Source: Sodalinema lacuna_A
GTDB taxonomy: Bacteria; Cyanobacteriota; Cyanobacteriia; Cyanobacteriales; Geitlerinemataceae
Assembly: GCA_900149785.2 (NCBI GenBank)
Contig: FSSI02000021.1
Span: 12,579 to 76,578 of the forward strand
Direction of reading: 5' to 3'
Length of the DNA stretch: 64,000 nucleotides
The notes under the pieces were generated by a model, which worked only from the letters and a program-made list of their open reading frames with translations, ran no database searches and had not been told where the DNA came from. A program made the translations under genes and the position numbers. Shown here one piece after another: positions 43,866-53,048 of this stretch (position 1 is its first letter; each line of letters starts with the position of its first letter).

Positions 43866-44828
43866 TCAATGACGATACTGGTCATATGCAGCTCGTCGCA
43901 ACCGTTGCTGGACATCTTGCAGCATTTTACGGTTGACAGCCATGACATCGGCGATCGCCCCAAACATCCAGAGTTGAAAACCAATCAGAATCAGGATTGT
44001 TGCCAGAATTAAACTCGGGGTGCGCGATCGCGTTGGATCTCCAAAACTAAATAAAACCAACCAACGGACACAGAGTAATACCCCCAATCCCATCGGAATC
44101 GTCCCCAGCACGGCAAAAAACCGTAGGGGCCGATAGGTCATAAAAATCCGAATAATCGTGAAAATGGAGCGTTGGATATACGCCGGAATACTTTTAACCA
44201 GGCGTGACGGCCGCAGATAGCCATTGGTGCGAATGGGAACCGACGTCACAGACATCCCTTCTTGTCCCGCTTGGATAATTGTTTCGAGAGTATAGGTATA
44301 TTCATTAAAGACATTGAGGCGAATCGCTGTCTCGCGGCTATAGGCGCGAAAGCCACTAGGAGCATCAGGGATGTGGGTATTGCTCGCTAAACGAACCACC
44401 CAACTCCCCAACCGTTGCAAGACTTTCTTGAGGGGAGAAAAATGTTGAATCTCCTCAATCGGACGCGCTCCCACCACCATATCCGCATGACCTTGGAGAA
44501 TGGGGTCAATCAGTGTCGGGATATCATCAGCGCAGTATTGATTATCGGCATCGGTATTGACGATAATATCCGCCCCAGCCTTGAGAGAGGCATCAATACC
44601 GGCCATGAAGGCCTTGGCTAAACCCCGATTATGGTCAAAACTGACGATGTGATCGACGCCGCAGGCCTTGGCGACATCAACGGTCTGATCCACGCTACCA
44701 TCATTGATAATGAGCCACTCAACGGTATCAATACCCGGAATCTCTCGCGGTAGGGCCGTTAAGGCGACGCCGAGAGTGGCTTCCTCGTTGTAGCAGGGGA
44801 TTTGGATAATCAGTTTCGTCATAGCCAA
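43866..44828 (-). CDS. Family 2 glycosyltransferase (dolichyl-phosphate-mannose-synthase-like)
   Basis: 320 residues. GT-A nucleotide-sugar motifs are visible: IQIPCYNEEATLGVAL, EWLIINDGSVDQT, NRGLAKAFMAGID, the DxD motif in VNTDADNQY, and PSGFRAYSRE. Two C-terminal membrane helices (about 235-258 and 270-295). It likely transfers a sugar from a nucleotide donor to a polyprenyl phosphate at the inner membrane, feeding surface glycan synthesis. It is monocistronic in appearance, with about 170 bp before the next gene downstream. Confidence 0.92.
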   Translation of the reverse strand: MAMTKLIIQIPCYNEEATLGVALTALPREIPGIDTVEWLIINDGSVDQTVDVAKACGVDHIVSFDHNRGLAKAFMAGIDASLKAGADIIVNTDADNQYCADDIPTLIDPILQGHADMVVGARPIEEIQHFSPLKKVLQRLGSWVVRLASNTHIPDAPSGFRAYSRETAIRLNVFNEYTYTLETIIQAGQEGMSVTSVPIRTNGYLRPSRLVKSIPAYIQRSIFTIIRIFMTYRPLRFFAVLGTIPMGLGVLLCVRWLVLFSFGDPTRSRTPSLILATILILIGFQLWMFGAIADVMAVNRKMLQDVQQRLRRAAYDQYRH

Positions 44829-44888
44829 GTTAACCGTTCATCCTAACGGAGACAGGGTGGATGGCCAATGATAGCCTCTGGATTTTCT

Positions 44889-46385
44889 CTAAGCGTCCAA
44901 TCGGCCAACCTCCGCTGAACTCACCCGAGCATAGGGACTAAGGGCCGTAAAAAACTGTTTGCCATAACTGCGATAGATGGCTCGTACATCGAGCAAGATA
45001 ACAGTTCCTTGCACCTCTCGAATGGGGGCGATCGCCCGTTGTAACTCCCTGAGAGCGGTTGGCAGTAGATAGAGGCGAAACCAATCTTGTCGTTGTTGTT
45101 TGTAATGGGCCACCTCAGCGGCCACATAGGGATCTTCGAGGGAAGGAAAGGGTAGGGTGGCGATGGCCAGCAGTTTACTGGTTGGTAACTCCCCTTGGTG
45201 GTCTCGCCAGAAAGACCAGCCGCTAATGAGAATGCCATTCTCCGCTAAGTCAGTCTGTTCAACGCGCACCCGAGAGCCAAAATCCGCCGCCAGTTGAGCC
45301 GCCACGATCGCCCGCAGGGGAACATCGCCAATAATGATAGTAATGAGTCCCGCTGCGGTGTCAGCGGAACTGCCAATGCGAATCAGTTCATGGAGTTCCC
45401 GTAATAACGCCGCCTTGTATTCCGGGGTATTGGGTAATGGCAGCCGTTCAGGGGCATAGAGATGGAGATGATGGCGATCGGGATTGAATTTAACACAGGT
45501 CATATCTCCTAAGCCCAAGCGTTCGCGAAAGGCCAGAGCATCGCGGTCTAAATCTAAGGCCCCACCTACCCAAACCATAGGTTGACGCTGCCAAAGTGGA
45601 GCGAGACGTTTACCCAAATCGACGGGAGAATGATACAGCCAGAGTTGTCCTTGATGACGATTGAGTTTGGCCCAAATCGCTCCAGGGTGCGATCGCCACG
45701 ATTCCCAAAACTCTCGCCAGGCTGGGGGCATTTCGGCATCAGGGTGAAGCTGGCTTAAGATCGCCTGTTCGTCTTGATCAATCAGGTGAGCCTGATAGGG
45801 GTTATCCGGGCGCGCTAAACTCCCTCGCACCAAAGCTAATTGCACATCACGAATGGTTGCACCCTGTTCTGTTGATGCGGTAATCCAATCGAACCAATCC
45901 TGGGGGGAGATGGCCACGGTTAAACTGTTTTGCGTCCAACGTTCCCAGTCATCAGCCCCATCAATGAGCGTGGGAACCCCATCGCGAAAGTTGCTACCTC
46001 CACCGAGGCGATCGCGTAACCAGGCGTCAGGGGAGGTGAGCAACAGTCCTTCAAAGTCGGGATCAAGGCGATCGCCCTCGGCGATGGGTTTCTCGGAACC
46101 TAACCAGGCTTGTAATTCAGGGATATCCCGTTCTTGCAACTGTCGCCGCACCTGAGGCGCCGCGACTAACACCACTGCTGTCGGCGACATTAACATTGGC
46201 ATCAGATAACTGAGGGCATAGCGTTGTGAGGAGGTGGGAAACACCCCCGTTTGAATCAACGCATCGCGGCCCAACCGCAAGGCCCGCGCCACCAGGCGGG
46301 CCATCGTCAAATGATGGGGCCAGCGATCGCCCCCCGAAGCCCGCAAAAAATCTCGTAACGCACCGTGAACTTTTGCTTCAATCAC
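44889..46385 (-). CDS. DinG-helicase-like protein lacking a Walker A motif
   Basis: 498 residues with a GTG start. The N-terminal part follows the DinG/XPD helicase layout (ALIQTGVFPTSSQRYALSYLMPMLMSPTAVVLVAAPQ). The position expected to hold GxGKT has no Gly-Lys-Thr, and the DEAH box is replaced by LIDGADDWE. The C-terminal section keeps the helicase-like end (IREVQGTVILLDVRAIYRSYGKQFFTAL). It may therefore be an ATPase-dead relative with a structural or nucleic-acid-binding role. I recall related proteins in other cyanobacteria, which argues against a simple decaying pseudogene. Confidence 0.6.
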   Translation of the reverse strand: MIEAKVHGALRDFLRASGGDRWPHHLTMARLVARALRLGRDALIQTGVFPTSSQRYALSYLMPMLMSPTAVVLVAAPQVRRQLQERDIPELQAWLGSEKPIAEGDRLDPDFEGLLLTSPDAWLRDRLGGGSNFRDGVPTLIDGADDWERWTQNSLTVAISPQDWFDWITASTEQGATIRDVQLALVRGSLARPDNPYQAHLIDQDEQAILSQLHPDAEMPPAWREFWESWRSHPGAIWAKLNRHQGQLWLYHSPVDLGKRLAPLWQRQPMVWVGGALDLDRDALAFRERLGLGDMTCVKFNPDRHHLHLYAPERLPLPNTPEYKAALLRELHELIRIGSSADTAAGLITIIIGDVPLRAIVAAQLAADFGSRVRVEQTDLAENGILISGWSFWRDHQGELPTSKLLAIATLPFPSLEDPYVAAEVAHYKQQRQDWFRLYLLPTALRELQRAIAPIREVQGTVILLDVRAIYRSYGKQFFTALSPYARVSSAEVGRLDA

Positions 46386-46486
46386 GCTGTAGCTCGTACC
46401 TTGATTTGGAGCATTTGACAGAAAATCCTAAACAACCCAAACTATTCTAATGTGGACGTTAGTCAGCCGGAAGGCCCCTGTCCCTA

Positions 46487-46522
46487 GTCTTGGCAAGAGT
46501 CTTGGCAAGGGTCTTGGCAAGG
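46487..46522. repeat. 12-bp tandem repeat, 3 copies
   Basis: GTCTTGGCAAGR three times in the spacer between the helicase-like gene and the tRNA promoter. Confidence 0.9.
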
Positions 46523-46571
46523 AGTTCAGCCCGCCGTTAGCCGCCTCCCTCAAAAAAATTTCCAAAAGGGG

Positions 46572-46600
46572 TTGACAAGTTCTAAAAATTAGGGCATGAT
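46572..46600 (+). promoter_or_regulatory. Promoter of tRNA-Asp
   Basis: Consensus -35 TTGACA (46572-46577), 17-bp spacer, -10 CATGAT (46595-46600). Transcription would begin roughly 14 bp before the mature tRNA 5' end. Confidence 0.7.
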
Positions 46601-46620
46601 AGTTATCACGCTCGAAACAA

Positions 46621-46694
46621 GGGACTGTAGTTCAATTGGTTAGAGCACCGCCCTGTCACGGCGGAAGTTGCGGGTTCGAGTCCCGTCAGTCCCG
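46621..46694 (+). tRNA. tRNA-Asp (anticodon GTC)
   Basis: 74-nt cloverleaf. Acceptor GGGACTG (46621-46627) pairs with CAGTCCC (46687-46693), followed by discriminator G and no encoded CCA. The anticodon arm CCGCC-CTGTCAC-GGCGG has GTC at 46655-46657, and the T arm contains GGTTCGAG. It has its own promoter and a strong terminator. Confidence 0.97.
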
Positions 46695-46700
46695 TTAAAC

Positions 46701-46736
46701 ACAAAAGGGGTAAGGCACAAACCTTGCCCCTTTTGT
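46701..46736 (+). terminator. Terminator of tRNA-Asp
   Basis: A long stem ACAAAAGGGG-T-AAGG paired with CCTT-G-CCCCTTTTGT, loop CACAAA, with a T-rich 3' side; nearly symmetric, so it could work in both directions. Confidence 0.85.
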
Positions 46737-46773
46737 CATTTTAAAGGATAGATTCTCCCCGATTGCCTAGGGC

Positions 46774-46796
46774 GACCACAAGGGCGCGCCCCTACG
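46774..46796. repeat. Dispersed ~23-bp motif (copy 2)
   Basis: GACCACAAGGGCGCGCCCC followed by TACG, same motif and orientation as 1407-1429. It lies between the tRNA terminator and the heptamer array in front of gltX. Confidence 0.7.
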
Positions 46797-46803
46797 TCTT
46801 TTC

Positions 46804-46838
46804 TGTTCCCTGTTCCCTGTTCCCTGTTCCCTGTTCCC
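46804..46838. repeat. Heptamer array TGTTCCC, 5 copies
   Basis: Five perfect TGTTCCC units end seven bases before the gltX start codon, leaving no room for a Shine-Dalgarno site. Confidence 0.95.
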
Positions 46839-46845
46839 TTAACCT

Positions 46846-48285
46846 ATGTCTATTCGAGTTCGCTTAGCGCCCAGTCCCACCGGAAACCTCCATATTGGAA
46901 CCGCTCGCACAGCGGTGTTTAACTGGCTGTTTGCCAAACATCACGGCGGTCAATTCATTCTCCGCATTGAGGACACGGATACCGAGCGCTCCAAACCCGA
47001 ATTTACCGAGAACATTCTCAGTGGCTTGCGCTGGTTAGGACTCGACTGGGATGAAGGGCCGTTTTACCAATCTCAACGATTGGACTTGTATCGTCAGGCA
47101 GTGCAAACCCTCTTAGACAAGGGATTAGCCTATCGGTGCTACTGCACTCCCGAGGAACTCAACGCCATGCGGGAGGAGCAGAAAGCCAAGAAACAAGCGC
47201 CTCGCTACGACAATCGCCATCGTGATCTAACTCCCGAACAACAACAGGCCTACGAAGCCGAAGGACGTACCGCCGTCATTCGCTTCAAAATCGACGACGA
47301 TCGCCCCATTGTCTGGGATGACCTGGTGCGGGGAACTCTAACCTGGTCCGGACGAGATCTTGGCGGGGATATGGCGATCGCCCGGGCCGCTAAACCCGGA
47401 GAGATTGGCCAGCCTCTCTATAATTTGGCCGTGGTGGTCGATGATGTGGACATGAAAATTAGTCATGTCATCCGAGGTGAAGACCATATCGCCAACACGG
47501 CCAAGCAGATTCTACTCTATGAAGCCTTGGAACAGCCGGTTCCCAAGTTCGCCCATACACCACTAATTCTCAACCCCAATGGTCAAAAACTCTCGAAACG
47601 AGATGGGGCCACGGCGGTCAATGATTTTCAGCAGTTAGGCTACACCGCTGAAGCCTTAGCCAATTACATGGCCTTGTTAGGATGGTCGCCGCCGGATGCT
47701 CAAGAACGCTTTACGTTAAACGAAGCTGCCGAGCAGTTTGATTTTGCGCGAGTTAATAAGGCCGGCGCGCGCTTTGACTGGGATAAGCTGAATTGGCTCA
47801 ACAGCCAGGTGTTACATGAGTTATCCCCCGAAACCCTGTTAGAGCAACTGATTCCCTATTGGCAAGAGGCGGGGTATGAGTTTGATGTGGAGAGCGATCG
47901 CCCCTGGCTGTTACAGGTGGCCCAGGTCGTAGGAGCCAGTCTAACGGTTCTCCCTGATGCTGTGGAGATGAGCCGTCCCCTCTTTGTCGAGTCTGTTGAG
48001 TATGACGAGAAGGCCCAACAGCAGCTTGCGATGGAGCAGGTTCCCGAAACCCTCGCTGCTGTTCGTGAGAAGTTGGCGGAGTCTGAGGCGTTGACGGAAG
48101 CAACAGCTAAGGACATCATCAAGCAGGTCACGAAGGAGCTGAAGGTGAAGAAGGGCCTGGTGATGAAGTCTCTACGAGCGGCGCTAACGGGCACGGTACA
48201 AGGACCGGATTTGATCCAATCCTGGCTAATTCTGAATACCCGAGGCTTAGATCGCCAACGGCTCGATCAGGCCATTCAACGCTAG
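46846..48285 (+). CDS. gltX: Glutamyl-tRNA synthetase
   Basis: 479 residues. Class I synthetase signatures: HIGH box as HIGT (His16-Thr19) and KMSKS loop as KLSKR (Lys248-Arg252), with the zinc-region-like YRCYCTPEEL between and a helical anticodon-binding C-terminal domain. Start MSIRVRLAPSPTGNLHIG is the canonical N-terminus. Besides protein synthesis, Glu-tRNA(Glu) feeds tetrapyrrole synthesis in cyanobacteria. No ribosome-binding site is visible because a heptamer array occupies the upstream bases. Confidence 0.97.
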   Translation: MSIRVRLAPSPTGNLHIGTARTAVFNWLFAKHHGGQFILRIEDTDTERSKPEFTENILSGLRWLGLDWDEGPFYQSQRLDLYRQAVQTLLDKGLAYRCYCTPEELNAMREEQKAKKQAPRYDNRHRDLTPEQQQAYEAEGRTAVIRFKIDDDRPIVWDDLVRGTLTWSGRDLGGDMAIARAAKPGEIGQPLYNLAVVVDDVDMKISHVIRGEDHIANTAKQILLYEALEQPVPKFAHTPLILNPNGQKLSKRDGATAVNDFQQLGYTAEALANYMALLGWSPPDAQERFTLNEAAEQFDFARVNKAGARFDWDKLNWLNSQVLHELSPETLLEQLIPYWQEAGYEFDVESDRPWLLQVAQVVGASLTVLPDAVEMSRPLFVESVEYDEKAQQQLAMEQVPETLAAVREKLAESEALTEATAKDIIKQVTKELKVKKGLVMKSLRAALTGTVQGPDLIQSWLILNTRGLDRQRLDQAIQR

Positions 48286-48330
48286 AGATGCAACGCTAGA
48301 TCATGAGCAGACCCCCCCAAGCCATCGAGG

Positions 48331-49896
48331 TTATCCAGCGTGGTCAACGGGGGAAACCGGTAGTTCGATGATAAATTCTGTTCCTTGATTGGGGGTGGAG
48401 TCAAAGGTTAGGCTCCCCCCATGATTTTCAGCAATAATTTGCCGACTTAGGGATAAGCCTAAGCCGGTTCCTCGTTCTCCTTCTTTGGTGGTGAAAAAGG
48501 TTTCGAACAAGCGCGATTGAACATCGAGAGGAATCCCCGCACCATTGTCAGCGATACAAATCGCAATGCGATCGCCGGCGTCATCTTGCAAATATTGGGT
48601 CCGAATGGCAATTAAATTGGGATTTTCCTCAATTCGACTATAACTTAAGCCTTGATTCCTCTCTTCGACCGCATCAATGGCGTTGCTGAGGAGATTCATA
48701 AACACCTGATTGAGTTGTCCGGGCCGGGCGGGAATTTTGGGAAGCTCACTATACTCCTTAATGACCTGAATTTCGGGGCGTTCAGAATTGGCTTTGAGGC
48801 GATGTCGCAGGACAACGAGAGTGCTTTCGAGACCTTCATGAACGTCACAGAGGGTTTGTTCGGCATCAAGCCGTGAGAATTGACGTAGGGAGGAGACAAT
48901 TTCTTGGATGCGATCGACACTGACTTTCATCGAATCGACAATCAGTGGAAAATCTTCTTTGAGGTAATCAATATCAATATCTTCAGCATGTTCACTGAGT
49001 TCAGGGGGAGTCTGACTATAATGCTGTTGATATAACCTCAAATGTTCGAGAAGATCGGCAGCGTAGTCAGCCGTATGAACCAGATTTCCGGTGATACAAC
49101 CGAGGGGATTATTGATTTCATGAGCCACCCCAGCGACTAACTGCCCCAAACTGGATATTTTCTCAATTTGAACTAATTTTGACTGAGTGTATTGTAATTC
49201 AGCTAAAGCAGATTCAAGTTGTTTTATTTTCTCTCCTTCCCGCCGTTCTGCTTGTTCTCGCTTCAGTTCTGCCACGGTTCGTGTTCCTAAGACACTCAGA
49301 ACAATTTCAGCTTGATTCCGTTTGTTCTTTGAGAGAGGACGGTCATCTAAAATACAGATATGACCAATCGGTTGACGGGTTTCAGGGTCAAGTAATGCCA
49401 CCCCTAAATAGGATTGCGCCTGAAGTTTCACTAGGTTAGTATCATCGGGAAAGTGTTCTTGTACCCCCTGAGGAAACCAACATAAGGTCACATCTTCATC
49501 AACTTGACTCGCCTGTTCGAGAAGTTGGCCGCAAGGAGTACAGGTCAGGTCATACTCAAAATTATCGACGATTCCTTGACCGTTCCAGAAACAGAGCGAT
49601 CGCACCCGCTGGGGTCGATCGCCGTCCCATTGGCAAATCTCACCGATAATGGCATATTTGACATCCAGAGCGGCTGTGAGCTGTTTGGCTAGGACTGGGT
49701 AGTAATCCCGTCCCGTCACGGCGGCGGTGCTAGTAATGAGCTTAACAAGAACCTCCCAGGAGATATCTTGGATTAATGTTTCCGAAACCGGATCTGGGGA
49801 GGATTGTGGATCAATTGAATCGGACATAGTTTGGAAATACTCGATATCGGGGATCGAGTCAGTGGAATCGGAGCAGAAAATGCGGTGGTTTACCAT
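48331..49896 (-). CDS. GAF-domain sensor histidine kinase
   Basis: 521 residues; an internal ATG at 49827 (MSDSIDPQSS) is a plausible alternative start. A GAF domain covers about residues 45-215 (VLAKQLTAALDVKYAIIG, SYLGVALLD, GHICILDDRPL), followed by a coiled coil. HisKA has the phospho-acceptor in VAGVAHEINNPLGCI, and the HATPase domain has NLLSNAIDAVEE, IADNGAGIP and GTGLGLSLSRQI. No membrane helix, so it is a cytoplasmic sensor of the kind with an H-E-I-N-N-P box. No response regulator gene is adjacent, so its partner is elsewhere. Confidence 0.92.
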   Translation of the reverse strand: MVNHRIFCSDSTDSIPDIEYFQTMSDSIDPQSSPDPVSETLIQDISWEVLVKLITSTAAVTGRDYYPVLAKQLTAALDVKYAIIGEICQWDGDRPQRVRSLCFWNGQGIVDNFEYDLTCTPCGQLLEQASQVDEDVTLCWFPQGVQEHFPDDTNLVKLQAQSYLGVALLDPETRQPIGHICILDDRPLSKNKRNQAEIVLSVLGTRTVAELKREQAERREGEKIKQLESALAELQYTQSKLVQIEKISSLGQLVAGVAHEINNPLGCITGNLVHTADYAADLLEHLRLYQQHYSQTPPELSEHAEDIDIDYLKEDFPLIVDSMKVSVDRIQEIVSSLRQFSRLDAEQTLCDVHEGLESTLVVLRHRLKANSERPEIQVIKEYSELPKIPARPGQLNQVFMNLLSNAIDAVEERNQGLSYSRIEENPNLIAIRTQYLQDDAGDRIAICIADNGAGIPLDVQSRLFETFFTTKEGERGTGLGLSLSRQIIAENHGGSLTFDSTPNQGTEFIIELPVSPVDHAG

Positions 49897-50138
49897 GTCC
49901 CTAAGAGCGGGTGTAACGGGGCAGACCGATATAGTAATGCCAGGGTGTATTGTCTATGGTATGGTTAAAGTCAGGAGCTGGATATGATCAAAATCACACC
50001 TTCGACTCAAAAAGTCTGATTCAGCGTTGCAGGGAGTCGCGGATCACCCCCGAATCCAGGCTGAGGAATTGCTCCCCGCTCATGTTCAAGAAACAATCAG
50101 GGATTGTGATTGATAGACGATCAATGATGAGTGGCGAA

Positions 50139-51632
50139 TTAGTTTATCGCTAAATCTTGTCCAGTTGCACTGAGGTAGTAAGGCTTGAGAAACCTATCTA
50201 GCCAAGTTTTCAGTTCATAGGTTGCGCGACAATCATCCTCGTTATACTCAAGGATCGACTCTAAACAGTTGGGATCTCGATGTTCGAGCCATTCATTGTA
50301 CCAACAAATACATTGTGCGCCATTAGCTTGAGGGTTGCGCCAGTGGAACCCGAGCCAGCGAGCGATGGGCTTGAGGGCGTAACTTTCAACAGGGAGAATG
50401 GTCGAGTGAGTGACCCACCAATGAATATCGACGCAACGATCAACTAGGGCTTGATAGCGATATTTTGGGGTTTTGTAGAGCCGAGCCAGACGTTGAATTG
50501 TTTTAACTTCGTAATCACAAAAATGAAAAATTAACGCCTCAGGATAAGATTCCATCAGTCCTAAAAATTGCTGCCAAACGGCCTCCTCTTCGTCGGGGTT
50601 CTTGGCCATAAATCCATAATAGGTTTGGCGTTGATGCCGATGATCAATGACTAAAGCCCCTAGTAGGAAATCTAAATCTAAATCTGGTTCGGCTTCAATA
50701 TCAAAATGAATTTCGATCGCCGTCTGGGGAACCCCTAACCAATCATTCCCTGGAGATCGCAGTAGATGAGCCATCGCACCATCTCGCAACAGAGGCTGTT
50801 GGTCATAGGAGGCGATGGCCTGTTGACCCAGTTGATTTCCCGCCTCAGCCCCGAAAGCCATCTTTAACTGCGATCGCGGAGCGTGAGCCAGAGCCGCCAA
50901 CGTCGTGATCCCCATCCCTTGCAACTGCTCATAACGGCTTGGGGTGACTCCGGGAATCAAAGACAAATGACGCTGAGACTCAGCCACCTGATGACAGGCA
51001 CTATACCAGTGACAGAGATTACATTTTTGCCGCGATAAAAATAACTCCGGTATCTGCGATCGCCGCAAGCTGACAATACACGCATACAGAAGCTGCTGCA
51101 TTTCCGGAACTCGTTTCAGGAAATCCACCGCGTGAGGCTTACGACCCCGTAACACCAGTTCCGTCGTAGGGGGCCAAGCCTCTTGTAGCAGCGATAGGAC
51201 TAACCCATGAAACGCCCCAACAATCTGATAGTCCAGTTTGGGGCGTTTTCCGAAGCGAATATCATGGGGAACATAAATCCAATCACCAAATCGAGAGACT
51301 CCTGGGTGGCGAACCAACAAATCCGGTTTCGAGAGCAGCTGAACTCCCGGAAGCCAAGGAGCCGAGAGAACACCGCGATAAATCGACTCAACCCCCTGTT
51401 CCATCAACTCCAACGTCGCCTGAGTCGCGCCATACCAATCATCGCCCGACCAATCGGGGCGGTGATAGTCATATTGAGCTAAGACCTCCTGACGATGACG
51501 GCGACTATCCTGACGCAGCTTGAGTAAAAAGTCATCGAGGGGATCGCGATCGCCCGAGTCACCGAACACATCTAAAAATGCCCGCCGATCGCACCGTTGG
51601 TAATACAGCAGTAAATCATCACTAACGAGCAT
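50139..51632 (-). CDS. TM0106-type RecB-like nuclease with RNase-H-fold C-terminus
   Basis: 497 residues. The N-terminal half is a Cas4/RecB-like nuclease region (RHRQEVLAQYDYH, GVQLLSKPDLLVR, YQIVGAFHGLVLSLLQE) ending in a Cys cluster (CNLCHWYSACHQV) that with an earlier Cys could hold an Fe-S cluster. A helix-hairpin-helix-like segment follows (YEQLQGMGITTLAALA). The C-terminal half is a 3'-5' exonuclease-like RNase H fold (IHFDIEAEPDLD, IFHFCDYEVKTIQRL, YNEDDCRATYELKTWL) with DxE and D-D acidic residues present. Predicted nucleic acid processing enzyme; no CRISPR array is nearby. Confidence 0.85.
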   Translation of the reverse strand: MLVSDDLLLYYQRCDRRAFLDVFGDSGDRDPLDDFLLKLRQDSRRHRQEVLAQYDYHRPDWSGDDWYGATQATLELMEQGVESIYRGVLSAPWLPGVQLLSKPDLLVRHPGVSRFGDWIYVPHDIRFGKRPKLDYQIVGAFHGLVLSLLQEAWPPTTELVLRGRKPHAVDFLKRVPEMQQLLYACIVSLRRSQIPELFLSRQKCNLCHWYSACHQVAESQRHLSLIPGVTPSRYEQLQGMGITTLAALAHAPRSQLKMAFGAEAGNQLGQQAIASYDQQPLLRDGAMAHLLRSPGNDWLGVPQTAIEIHFDIEAEPDLDLDFLLGALVIDHRHQRQTYYGFMAKNPDEEEAVWQQFLGLMESYPEALIFHFCDYEVKTIQRLARLYKTPKYRYQALVDRCVDIHWWVTHSTILPVESYALKPIARWLGFHWRNPQANGAQCICWYNEWLEHRDPNCLESILEYNEDDCRATYELKTWLDRFLKPYYLSATGQDLAIN

Positions 51633-51913
51633 AAGACGCGGAGAGGCTGGCTCCTATCGATGAATTGTGCTGAGGGTCACCTGTCCATTGTACTGCCTTT
51701 GGGGAGAGGGCGTGATCTCCGAGGCGATCGAGACGAGTGACCCAGATTCGCCTCAAAATTGCCCAGCTTAAGATTAACTCCCGAATTCACTCAAACCCAG
51801 ACTATGAAAGTATTTCAGCATTATTTAATCCCCGATTTTCCTAAAAATATCCCTCAAAACTGATAAATTCCCGAACAGATCGGCAGTTGCAATGATAATA
51901 TTGCCTTAAACTA

Positions 51914-52927
51914 ATGTGCCGTCGAGGGTTCGCTGTGAGCCGTTCTGCAACTCTATCGCTTCAGCCTTCCTTACTCTCTGTTGTCGATAACAATCGATTA
52001 AGGCTATTCTCTGGGTCTGCCAACCTGCCACTATCCCAAGAAGTGGCCCGTTACCTCGGAATCGATCTCGGTCCGATGGTGCGCAAGCGCTTCGCCGATG
52101 GCGAGCTATACGTGCAGATTCAGGAGTCGATCCGAGGCTGTGATGTCTATTTAATTCAGCCCGTCTGTCATCCGGTGAACGATCATCTCATGGAGCTACT
52201 GATCGTCATCGATGCCTGTCGCCGGGCCTCCGCGCGTCAAGTGACCGCCGTGTTGCCATATTATGGCTACGCTCGCGCTGACCGCAAAACCGCTGGACGA
52301 GAATCGATCACCGCTAAACTCGTTGCCAACTTAATGGTCGAAGCCGGAGCCAACCGAGTCCTAGCTATGGACTTACACTCCGCGCAAATACAGGGATATT
52401 TCGATATCCCCGTCGATCATGTCTATGGTTCTCCCGTTCTGATTAACTATCTGTTAAATAAGCAGCTCAACGACATTGTGGTGGTGTCACCCGATGTTGG
52501 GGGCGTTGCCCGAGCGAGAGCCTTTGCCAAAAAACTCAATGATGCCCCTCTGGCCATTATTGACAAGCGTCGCCAAGCTCATAATGTCGCTGAAGTCTTA
52601 AATGTCATCGGAGATGTGCGGGGTAAAACTGCTGTTCTCGTCGATGACATGATTGATACCGGTGGAACCATCAGCGAAGGAGCGCGACTTCTGCGCAAAG
52701 AGGGCGCTCGCCAGGTGTACGCCTGCGCCACCCATGCCGTCTTCTCCCCGCCGGCGGTGGAGAGACTCTCTAGTGGCGTCTTTGAAGAAGTGATCGTCAC
52801 CAATACCATCCCCATTCCCCCAGAACGGATGTTTGACCAACTTAAGGTCCTTTCCGTCGCTAATGTCCTAGGTGAGACCATCTGGCGCATTCACGAAGAT
52901 AGTTCAGTCAGTAGTATGTTCCGCTAA
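51914..52927 (+). CDS. prs: Ribose-phosphate pyrophosphokinase (PRPP synthase)
   Basis: 337 residues; a GTG at 51935 is an alternative start. Seen: RLFSGSANLPLSQEVA, KRFADGELYVQI, PYYGYARADRKTAGRESITAKL (in part the ATP flexible loop), MDLHSAQIQGYFDIPVDH, the VVSPDVGGVARA region and the PRPP-binding loop VLVDDMIDTGGTI. It makes PRPP from ribose 5-phosphate and ATP for nucleotides, His and Trp. An N-terminal extension of about 25 residues is common in cyanobacteria. A perfect hairpin follows the stop. Confidence 0.96.
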   Translation: MCRRGFAVSRSATLSLQPSLLSVVDNNRLRLFSGSANLPLSQEVARYLGIDLGPMVRKRFADGELYVQIQESIRGCDVYLIQPVCHPVNDHLMELLIVIDACRRASARQVTAVLPYYGYARADRKTAGRESITAKLVANLMVEAGANRVLAMDLHSAQIQGYFDIPVDHVYGSPVLINYLLNKQLNDIVVVSPDVGGVARARAFAKKLNDAPLAIIDKRRQAHNVAEVLNVIGDVRGKTAVLVDDMIDTGGTISEGARLLRKEGARQVYACATHAVFSPPAVERLSSGVFEEVIVTNTIPIPPERMFDQLKVLSVANVLGETIWRIHEDSSVSSMFR

Positions 52928-52947
52928 CTAGAACTGAAAACCAGCTT

Positions 52948-52975
52948 CGGGGTCGCCACCGCGACCCCGATTTCT
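52948..52975 (+). terminator. Terminator of prs
   Basis: Perfect 9-bp stem CGGGGTCGC-CACC-GCGACCCCG (52948-52969) followed by a T-rich ATTTCTT, 21 bp past the stop codon. Confidence 0.85.
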
Positions 52976-53048
52976 TAGATTTAAGGAATAATAGGGAGGT
53001 GAATGCCAAGTCGCCCTCGCCATGTTGAGTTAATCGGGGAACGAATCT

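Noticed and set aside
50139..51632. Cas4-like nuclease as evidence of a CRISPR locus
   Set aside because: The protein is a TM0106-type fusion with an RNase-H-fold domain, common outside CRISPR loci; no repeats or other cas genes nearby.
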